A stretch of 5,164 bases of DNA, taken from assembly GCA_900319885.1 (NCBI GenBank), contig ONQH01000083.1, positions 1-5,164 of the forward strand. The letters are read 5' to 3'. Every line of letters starts with the position of its first letter. The stretch's first letter is position 1. Shown piece by piece: positions 1-5,164 of the stretch. Under the pieces are notes generated by a model. It ran no database searches, was not told where the DNA came from, and was given only the letters and a program-made list of their open reading frames with translations. The DNA comes from Candidatus Avelusimicrobium ruminicola. Its GTDB lineage: Bacteria > Elusimicrobiota > Elusimicrobia > Elusimicrobiales > Elusimicrobiaceae. The position numbers were made by a program, and so were the translations under genes.

Positions 1-511
1 CGGTTACTTGCGGATACGCACAGGATCCACAGGCTAATACTACGTGGTGTGCCCGAAAAGCATCCTTGAGTTTGGTGGTAACAATAAATTGCGCGGCAGC
101 TGCGCGAATAAGGGTTACTTCTTGCCCCGGTAAAATTTCTACATCCGCTTCTTTAAGTGCCAATTTCAGTGTTTCGGAAATCGCGGTAGATTTGCCGGAT
201 GCCGGGAACACGCGCCCTTGCGCTTCTTCGGTAAGCAGTACGCCTAAACCGGTAAAATAATCCCAACAATTTTGGAAGGAAAATCGGGAAAGTGTTTTTT
301 CAATGAGGTTTGGGTCGGTATGATAGTAATCGGCCCCTACATAGCGGTTGGTTACATTACAACGTCCGTTTCCGCTAACGAGTATTTTGCGGGCGGCTTG
401 CGAGTCTTTTTCAAGCACTAATACGTCTAATCCGGCGCGTGCGCACTCCAGCGCGCACATCAGTCCGCTGGCTCCGGCCCCTATGATGATTACATCATAC
501 AGTTCGTTCAT
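1..511 (-). CDS. BaiN/HI0933-family NAD(P)/FAD-dependent oxidoreductase, N-terminal part (cut by left window edge)
   Basis: The minus strand reads from ATG at 511-509 for 170 codons without a stop and runs off the left edge, so the C-terminal part (family members are about 400 residues) is missing. Residues 6-20 form a Rossmann dinucleotide-binding strand and turn with GAGASG, followed by a helix and the strand LDVLVLEK, the usual FAD ADP-binding fold. Next comes [14 protein letters not shown] (about residues 43-56), the hallmark of the HI0933/YhiN/BaiN flavoprotein family, and then [10 protein letters not shown] (about 103-112), also family-typical. The last visible part, [12 protein letters not shown], matches the family's second FAD-contact strand, although the usual TGG there reads CGS. 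Members are cytoplasmic flavoproteins. A few reduce bile-acid intermediates, but most have no assigned substrate, so no specific reaction is claimed. No clear Shine-Dalgarno sequence precedes the ATG. The family call is firm; the function is open. Confidence 0.9.
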   Translation of the reverse strand, partial: MNELYDVIIIGAGASGLMCALECARAGLDVLVLEKDSQAARKILVSGNGRCNVTNRYVGADYYHTDPNLIEKTLSRFSFQNCWDYFTGLGVLLTEEAQGRVFPASGKSTAISETLKLALKEADVEILPGQEVTLIRAAAAQFIVTTKLKDAFRAHHVVLACGSCAYPQVT

Positions 512-655
512 ACGTATAGTGTAACATAATTTATAGTTTGTTGCAGAGAAACAAAAGAGGAAAATCTCCTTCATATAAAATAGGCCCATAGTCCTAGAGA
601 AAAATGGGTCTTTAGACTCTTTCGCTACGTCAGGCAATTATGTTTCAATACAAGT
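512..655. promoter_or_regulatory. Divergent intergenic region between the oxidoreductase and peptidase genes
   Basis: This 144-base A/T-rich stretch must hold the promoters of both divergent genes. On the plus strand the best -10-like string is TATAAAAT at 574-581, which would start transcription near 588, but no convincing -35 box lies 16-18 bases upstream. On the minus strand TATAAA (535-530) is a possible -10 for the oxidoreductase gene. TTTTGT or TTGTTT lies upstream of it but at poor spacing (15 or 13 bases). Neither gene has a recognisable Shine-Dalgarno sequence just before its ATG. Assigning promoters here is inference from position; the exact boxes are uncertain. Confidence 0.4.
585..618 (+). 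promoter_or_regulatory. Inverted-repeat element in the probable leader of the peptidase gene
   Basis: CCCAT at 585-589 is complementary to ATGGG at 604-608. Alternatively AGTC at 590-593 can pair with GACT at 615-618, with an inner AGA/TCT pairing (596-598 with 609-611). The two pairings exclude each other. GTCT-TT-AGAC at 608-617 is also a small near-palindrome. The element ends 38 bases before the peptidase ATG, so it could be a protein-binding operator or a leader hairpin. Each stem is short (4-7 pairs) and could occur by chance. No known riboswitch class is recognised. Confidence 0.25.
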
Positions 656-1816
656 ATGAAAAGGGCTATCGCAATTGGGTTAAGTATTTTTTGTCTTCTC
701 CAAGCCGGTATTGGGGTGGCTGGTGGGGTCCGCGGCGTTAAAAATGTGCGGGGGCACGTCGTAAGTCCGCGTACGGGGGCTTTGCATACTACGCCGTCAT
801 CCGGTGTACGCGCGTTAATTCGGCAACCGGTAACCCCACGGGTAGAATCGGTCGTTTTACGTAAAACTTTTGCCTCGGCTCGTCAGCATTTTTCGCAATA
901 TTCTGCTATTTTGAAGCAAGTAAAACACAGTTTGGTGCAAATTTCCATGCCCAATCACGACTCTGTGTTAGGTAATGGTTTTGTGCTCAAAGAGCATGGC
1001 CAATTATGGATTTCCATGCCCTATCATTTAGGCGGAGCGGCGGGCCATTCGCGGGTAGTACGGGTATTAGCCAAAGATGGCCGCATACTGGAACAAGAGG
1101 TCAAAATTGCCGTTAACGGGGCGGCCGGTTGGCATGCGCCGGATATCTCGTTAGCCAAGTTGCCGGAGTCTTGGGAAGGCCACGTGACCGCGCTGGAAGT
1201 AGCACCTGCCAATTCTGAAAAAGAAGTATATTCTATAGGATATGTAGCCGGAGATTTAGGGATGAGTGATCTGTTGCCGGTATCCAGCCGATTTTGGTTT
1301 GTTGACCGTGAGAATATGCTTCGTCAATTTCATATTACAGGTTCCACGATGGAAAATCCCATATCCGGTAATGGCTATTGCGGGGCGGCCCTTTTGCAAG
1401 AATTTGACGGGAAATTCAAAGTAGTGGGGATGCACAACGGGCACTCGCTGGATTTGGAAAATCCCGCCGCCAGCGTGGGGAGCAGTGTGAATTTGGAAGC
1501 GGCTTTGCCGCAGTTGCTGGACAATTATCATCAACCTATGGCGCTAAATCATGGCATTAGTTTTAGAGGGTGGGAAGTGTCGCGTTTGGAGGGCATGGAG
1601 CGCGTGGATAGAATTGAGATTATCCCGGCTGACCCTGCGCGAGAGTCTACCGTGCGTTATATGCGTAATTTTACGCAGCCCTATTCGGATGCGCATGTAG
1701 AAGAAGCCTTGGGAGATATAGACCTCCAAGCCGGCGATAAACTTATTTTTCATATTGCCGGGCGCAACAGTGCCAACAAACGCGTCAACCGGCAGGTAGA
1801 GTTTGTAATTCCGTAG
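656..1816 (+). CDS. Exported trypsin-fold (PA clan) peptidase-like protein with predicted cysteine nucleophile
   Basis: Complete gene of 386 residues. ATG 656 is the only usable start: the frame upstream has no ATG, GTG or TTG back to a stop at 581-583. Residues 1-23 look like a signal peptide (KR followed by a hydrophobic stretch ending GVAGG), so the product is probably exported. Residues 25-80 form a basic linker or possible pro-segment. Residues about 85-290 resemble a chymotrypsin-like domain. GNGFVL (106-111) is followed by the candidate catalytic His124 in MPYHL, Asp163 in APDISLAKL (compare DLALLKV in HtrA-like proteases), and GYCGAAL (240-246), which aligns with the GxSGGPL nucleophile loop but carries Cys242 in place of Ser. 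VVGMHNG (256-262) matches the following strand, with His260 where glutamyl endopeptidases and viral 3C proteases keep an S1-pocket histidine. Residues about 300-386 form a strand-rich tail that I do not recognise. The gene stands alone, with its own terminator. The fold is fairly sure; activity and specificity are inference. Confidence 0.75.
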   Translation: MKRAIAIGLSIFCLLQAGIGVAGGVRGVKNVRGHVVSPRTGALHTTPSSGVRALIRQPVTPRVESVVLRKTFASARQHFSQYSAILKQVKHSLVQISMPNHDSVLGNGFVLKEHGQLWISMPYHLGGAAGHSRVVRVLAKDGRILEQEVKIAVNGAAGWHAPDISLAKLPESWEGHVTALEVAPANSEKEVYSIGYVAGDLGMSDLLPVSSRFWFVDRENMLRQFHITGSTMENPISGNGYCGAALLQEFDGKFKVVGMHNGHSLDLENPAASVGSSVNLEAALPQLLDNYHQPMALNHGISFRGWEVSRLEGMERVDRIEIIPADPARESTVRYMRNFTQPYSDAHVEEALGDIDLQAGDKLIFHIAGRNSANKRVNRQVEFVIP

Positions 1817-1839
1817 GTTATTGCTTTTGTAATTTGTTA

Positions 1840-1880
1840 ATCCCCTAGCCTGGGTGGCTAGGGGATATTTAATTGTTTCG
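1840..1880 (+). terminator. Rho-independent terminator of the peptidase gene
   Basis: A perfect 11-bp stem (1840-1850 with 1856-1866; arms ATCCCCTAGCC and GGCTAGGGGAT) encloses the five-base loop TGGGT. A T-rich but interrupted tail, ATTTAATTGTTT, follows on the plus strand. The hairpin begins 24 bases after the peptidase stop codon. The tail on the opposite strand is less T-rich, so it should act mainly for plus-strand transcripts. Confidence 0.85.
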
Positions 1881-1937
1881 TGCGGGCAAGTCGGTGCAAA
1901 GATGCTCAAATATGGCAAATGGTTGCCCGGAAAACGA
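1878..1937. other. Possible structured element between the two terminators
   Basis: TCGT (1878-1881) and CGGGCAA (1883-1889) can pair with ACGA (1934-1937) and TTGCCCG (1923-1929), closing a 60-base stretch with an internal loop. The part inside has only short possible pairings. It encodes no convincing protein and I recognise no known RNA family. It may be a small RNA, a transcript 3' end or chance. Confidence 0.2.
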
Positions 1938-1940
1938 GTC

Positions 1941-1971
1941 AGGTTTCAAACACTTTACGTATTTGAAACCT
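1941..1971. repeat. 10-bp perfect inverted repeat
   Basis: AGGTTTCAAA (1941-1950) and TTTGAAACCT (1962-1971) are perfect reverse complements separated by 11 bases. No T-run follows on either strand, so it is not an ordinary rho-independent terminator. It lies in the convergent intergenic region between the terminators of the flanking genes. It could be a regulator-binding palindrome, part of a structured RNA, or a remnant of a small mobile repeat. Confidence 0.6.
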
Positions 1972-2010
1972 AACCGTTAAAACCAAACTTTCCTGGGAAG
2001 TCGTTGTCGT

Positions 2011-2057
2011 TTTATCCAAACTAAAACCCCTCGCGGGTAGTACCGCAAGGGGTTTAG
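2011..2057 (-). terminator. Rho-independent terminator of the PFOR gene
   Basis: Read on the minus strand, CTAAACCCCT-T-GCGG (2057-2043) pairs with CCGC-G-AGGGG-T-TTTAG (2036-2021) around a six-base loop. The stem has about 14 pairs, with one mismatch and one bulged base. A T-rich tail (TTTTAGTTT) runs through and past the second arm. It lies about 37 bases after the PFOR stop codon, as expected for the end of that transcript. Confidence 0.85.
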
Positions 2058-2067
2058 TAATCTTTCA

Positions 2068-2085
2068 GCGCGGGAAAGCCCGTGC
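2068..2085 (-). other. Small hairpin in the PFOR 3' untranslated region
   Basis: GCGCGGG (2068-2074) and CCCGTGC (2079-2085) form a 7-bp stem with one G-T wobble and a four-base loop. It lies between the PFOR stop codon and the main terminator. No T-run follows on the minus strand, so it is more likely a 3'-end stabilising stem than a terminator. Confidence 0.4.
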
Positions 2086-2093
2086 GGCAAGCA

Positions 2094-5000
2094 CTATTTC
2101 TCTACTTTTTCAGCAGGCGTAATAGCCGCTAATTGTTTGTAGAGATCTCTGCGCCAGGCATACTCGCTCTCGGCCCGTTTAATCAGTTCTTTGGCCAATT
2201 CCGGGTTGTCGCGCATTAAGCCTTTGAAGCGGTTTTCACCACTCATATAGTCCGCCAGCGGCAACGTCGGCGCGCCTAAAGGCGAATCCACGTGCAGCGG
2301 GTTTTTGCCTTCGTAGCGGGCTTCGGGGTTGAAGCGGTAGAGGATCCAGCGCCCGGCTTGTACCGCGCGTTTGGCTTCGCCCATACCTTTGGACATATCA
2401 ATCCCGTGTGCAATACAGTGGGAGTACGCAATCACGAGGGCCGGACCGTCGTACGCATCGGCTTCTGCCAAGGCTTGGATAGTCTGGTTCATGTTGGCAC
2501 CCATGGCTACTTGCGCTACATAAATGTTACCGTAGGTCATGGCAATCATACCGAGGTCTTTTTTCGGCATTTGTTTGCCGCCCGCGGCGAATAAGGCTTT
2601 GGCCCCTAACGGGGTGGCTTTGGACATTTGACCGCCGGTATTGGAGTATACTTCAGTATCGAGCACCAAGATTTTGACGTTCTTGCCGGAAGCTAATACG
2701 TGGTCCAATCCACCGTAGCCAATATCGTAGGCCCAACCGTCACCACCCAAAATCCATACGGATTTGCGGATGAGGTAGTCAGCTAAACTCAAGATACGTT
2801 TGCAGGTTTCACAACCTTTTTCGGCCCCTTTGTTTAGGATGACTTTCAAGTCAGCCACGCGTTTGCGCTGTTCTTCAACGCCGGCGTCCGTGGTTTGATC
2901 GGCGTTCAAGATGGCATCAATCAAGGCTGTATGCGCTTTGAAGTTTTCATCTTCTTTGGCAGCGGTCAAAGCGGCCTTTGCGTCGTGATTAAGTTGGTCA
3001 AACGCTAAGCGCATCCCGAGACCAAATTCGGCGTTGTCTTCAAACAGGGAGTTTGCCCAAGCCGGCCCTTTGCCGTCTTCGCGTTGGCAATAAGGCGTGG
3101 TCGGCAAGTTACCACCGTAAATGGAAGAACAACCCGTAGCGTTGGCAATGGCTAAACGATCGCCAAACAGTTGCGTTAAGAGTTTTACATAAGGGGTTTC
3201 ACCACAACCCGCACACGCGCCGGAGAACTCAAACAAGGGTTTTCTCATTTGGGAACCTTTGACGGTTTCTTTTTTGGTTTTTACTTCGGCTTGTTTTACA
3301 CGCAAGAAGAAATCGTAGTTATCAATTTCTTGGTCGCGCACGGAGAGTTGGTGTACCATATTGATGGCTTTCTTGGTCGGGTCTTGTTTGTTTTTGCCGG
3401 GGCAGTTAAACACACACGCACCGCAGCCGGTACAATCTTCCACCGCTACCTGTACGGTGAATTTTTTGCCTGCGAGGTCTGCTTTACCGTCGGCAGATTT
3501 AAAGGTTTTCGGAGCATTTTTAAGTTCTGCTTCATCATACGCTTTAATGCGGATTGCCGCGTGCGGACAAACGAGCGAGCAGAAACCGCATTGGATACAA
3601 GACTGCGGATCCCAAGCCGGTACCATCAACGCAATATTGCGTTTTTCGTATTGGGTGGTTCCGGTGGGGAATACGCCGCCTTCCGGCATTTTGCTGGTGG
3701 GCAAATCGTCCCCGCGGCCGGCAATCATTTCACCTAATACGTCTTGCACAAAGGCCGGGGCTGTGGCGGGCACAGGGGCTTTGGTGTGCAGTTTGGAAGA
3801 TACGGTGGCCGGGTATTTTACTTCTTGCAAACCCGCTAAGGCCGCATCTACGGCTTTGTAGTTTTTCTGTACTACTTCTTCGCCTTTTTTAGAATAGGTT
3901 TTTTCAATGGCGTGTTTGATGTCGGCGATGGCTTTTTCGGTCGGGATGACGCCCGCAATACCGAAGAAGGCCGTTTGCATAATGGTATTGGTGCGGCTGC
4001 CCATGCCGGTTTTTAATGCAATTTCGGAAGCATCAATCACATAGACTTTGAGTTGGCGGTCAATGATGATTTTTTGTACTTCGGCGGTTAAGTGATTCCA
4101 TACTTCGTCTTTGTTATAAGGCGAGTTGATAAGTACGGTGGCTCCTTTTTTGGCTTTGCCTAACACGTCATATTTGTCTAAGAAGTCAAACATGTGCACG
4201 CCGATAAAGTCCGCACTTTGAATTAAGTACGGGGCGCGGATGTAATTTTTGCCGAAGCGGATGTGCGAGGTCGTCATAGACCCGGATTTTTTGGAGTCAT
4301 AGACGAAGTACCCTTGCGCACAGAAACCGTTGGCAGAAATAATTTTCATCGTGTTTTTGTTGGCCCCCACGGTACCGTCGGAACCCAACCCGTAGAACAA
4401 CGCGGCAAAAATGTCGCCGGCGGCGTGGGATTCTAACGTGGCTTTGGGCAAGGAAAGACCGGTCAAATCGTCGTTAATGCCTACCACAAATTCTTTTTTC
4501 GGTTCTTTGGCGGCTAAGTTATCAAAGATGGCTTTTACGTCGCTGGGCGTAAAGTCTTTGGAGCCGATACCATAGCGGCCGCCCGCAATAAACGGAGTTT
4601 CTTTGAATTTGGCTTTGGCTTCTTTCGTCAGGAAAGCCGCGCACACATCTTGGAACAACGGTTCGCCCAAGGCGCCGGGTTCTTTGGTGCGGTCCATGAC
4701 GGCCACTTTCTTAATCGTGTTGGGGATGACGCGTACAAAGTCGGCAATGGAGAAGGGGCGGAATAATTTCACTTTGAGTACACCCACTTTTTGCCCTTTC
4801 ATGGCTTCAACCGCGTTTTGGGCCACGTCGGCGCCGGAACCCATAATGACAATTAAGCGTTCGGCATCAGCGTCTCCAAAGTATTGGAATAAATCGTAGC
4901 TGCGGCCGGAGATTTTGGCAAACTTGGCCATTTCTTCTTTCACAATACCGGGCACGGCGTTGTAGAATTTATTCACAGCTTCGCGGGATTGGAAGTAGAC

Positions 5001-5164
5001 ATCCGGGTTGGCGGCAGTACCGCGCACGGTCGGGTGTTCGGGGTTTAAGCCGCGGCCTTTGTGTTGGGCGATCAAATCGTCCGAAATCATTTCCTTCATT
5101 TGCTCTTTGGTCAAGGGTTCCACCATGTTGAGTTCGTGGCTGGTGCGGAACCCGTCAAAGAAAT
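2094..5164 (-). CDS. Pyruvate:ferredoxin (flavodoxin) oxidoreductase, single-chain type, N-terminus cut by right window edge
   Basis: Catalyses pyruvate + CoA + oxidised ferredoxin to acetyl-CoA + CO2 + reduced ferredoxin, in the cytoplasm; the gene is called nifJ or por in various genomes. The frame stays open to the right edge, and the residues before the Met codon at 5126-5124 read FFDGFRTSHELN, a conserved PFOR motif. That Met is therefore internal, and about 160-170 N-terminal residues are missing, including most of domain I. Numbering the 1022 visible residues from the edge: transketolase C-terminal-like domain II from about 100; CoA-binding domain III with DGTVGANKNT (about 262-271); EKR segment (506-508); two 4Fe-4S sites, C522/525/528/532 and C577/580/583/587; the TPP domain with proximal-cluster C650, C653, C678 and C916; GDGWAYDIGYGG (about 807-818); and NTGGQ (about 841-845). 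All twelve cluster cysteines are present. The protein ends about 80 residues after the last conserved block, without the long C-terminal extension of Desulfovibrio PFOR. No frameshift is visible. It has its own terminator. Confidence 0.97.
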   Translation of the reverse strand, partial: FFDGFRTSHELNMVEPLTKEQMKEMISDDLIAQHKGRGLNPEHPTVRGTAANPDVYFQSREAVNKFYNAVPGIVKEEMAKFAKISGRSYDLFQYFGDADAERLIVIMGSGADVAQNAVEAMKGQKVGVLKVKLFRPFSIADFVRVIPNTIKKVAVMDRTKEPGALGEPLFQDVCAAFLTKEAKAKFKETPFIAGGRYGIGSKDFTPSDVKAIFDNLAAKEPKKEFVVGINDDLTGLSLPKATLESHAAGDIFAALFYGLGSDGTVGANKNTMKIISANGFCAQGYFVYDSKKSGSMTTSHIRFGKNYIRAPYLIQSADFIGVHMFDFLDKYDVLGKAKKGATVLINSPYNKDEVWNHLTAEVQKIIIDRQLKVYVIDASEIALKTGMGSRTNTIMQTAFFGIAGVIPTEKAIADIKHAIEKTYSKKGEEVVQKNYKAVDAALAGLQEVKYPATVSSKLHTKAPVPATAPAFVQDVLGEMIAGRGDDLPTSKMPEGGVFPTGTTQYEKRNIALMVPAWDPQSCIQCGFCSLVCPHAAIRIKAYDEAELKNAPKTFKSADGKADLAGKKFTVQVAVEDCTGCGACVFNCPGKNKQDPTKKAINMVHQLSVRDQEIDNYDFFLRVKQAEVKTKKETVKGSQMRKPLFEFSGACAGCGETPYVKLLTQLFGDRLAIANATGCSSIYGGNLPTTPYCQREDGKGPAWANSLFEDNAEFGLGMRLAFDQLNHDAKAALTAAKEDENFKAHTALIDAILNADQTTDAGVEEQRKRVADLKVILNKGAEKGCETCKRILSLADYLIRKSVWILGGDGWAYDIGYGGLDHVLASGKNVKILVLDTEVYSNTGGQMSKATPLGAKALFAAGGKQMPKKDLGMIAMTYGNIYVAQVAMGANMNQTIQALAEADAYDGPALVIAYSHCIAHGIDMSKGMGEAKRAVQAGRWILYRFNPEARYEGKNPLHVDSPLGAPTLPLADYMSGENRFKGLMRDNPELAKELIKRAESEYAWRRDLYKQLAAITPAEKVEK

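Noticed and set aside
66..260. Plus-strand open frame of 64 codons
   Set aside because: It lies fully inside the minus-strand oxidoreductase, whose family motifs are clear; the predicted peptide shows no recognisable features.
691..693. Cys13 codon in the peptidase signal peptide as a lipoprotein attachment site
   Set aside because: It sits in the middle of the hydrophobic segment without a canonical lipobox (L-[AS]-[GA]-C), so signal peptidase I cleavage after GVA or nearby is more likely.
1840..1866. Perfect hairpin as a mobile-element end or attachment site
   Set aside because: Its position just after a stop codon, GC-rich stem, short loop and T-rich trailing bases fit a transcription terminator; no flanking direct repeats or transposase are present.
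1024..1918. Minus-strand open frames at 1024-1212, 1256-1534 and 1544-1918
   Set aside because: The first two lie within the peptidase gene and the third overlaps its 3' end and terminator. None shows a family motif or a start signal; they are antisense shadows.
2292..4899. Plus-strand open frames of 98-166 codons opposite the PFOR gene
   Set aside because: They lie antisense to a highly conserved PFOR reading frame, have low-complexity compositions and no domain signatures, and follow from the codon bias of the real gene.
5124..5126. Met codon as the start of the PFOR gene
   Set aside because: The twelve codons upstream to the window edge are open and encode FFDGFRTSHELN, a conserved internal PFOR motif, so the gene begins beyond the window.

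Overview
The window looks like chromosomal DNA of an anaerobic bacterium with moderate base composition (roughly 45-50% G+C by eye). The main metabolic clue is a large single-chain pyruvate:ferredoxin oxidoreductase (PFOR), the usual enzyme of fermentative anaerobes for making acetyl-CoA and reduced ferredoxin from pyruvate. The taxon cannot be fixed from this sequence. A gut-type Elusimicrobiota or a similar fermenter is only a weak guess. There are no transposases, phage genes, tRNAs, rRNAs or CRISPR repeats.

Layout: (1) Bases 1-511, minus strand: the N-terminal 170 residues of a BaiN/HI0933-family FAD-dependent oxidoreductase, cut by the left edge. (2) Bases 512-655: a 144-base divergent intergenic region with an inverted-repeat element in the probable leader of the next gene. 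(3) Bases 656-1816, plus strand: a complete 386-residue exported protein with a chymotrypsin-like fold signature. Its predicted nucleophile is cysteine instead of serine, and it has a Gly-Met-His motif like the S1 pocket of Glu/Gln-specific proteases. (4) Bases 1817-2093: a convergent intergenic region with a strong terminator for the peptidase, an unexplained 10-bp inverted repeat inside a possibly structured stretch, and a strong terminator for the PFOR gene. (5) Bases 2094-5164, minus strand: the C-terminal ~1022 residues of PFOR, cut by the right edge. The Met codon at 5124-5126 is internal and is not the start.

The three genes do not form one operon. The oxidoreductase and peptidase genes diverge, while the peptidase and PFOR genes converge with a terminator for each. 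No shared pathway is evident. The most interesting item is the exported peptidase: a bacterial PA-clan protein with a His124/Asp163/Cys242 arrangement and a 3C-protease-like GxCG...GxH signature.
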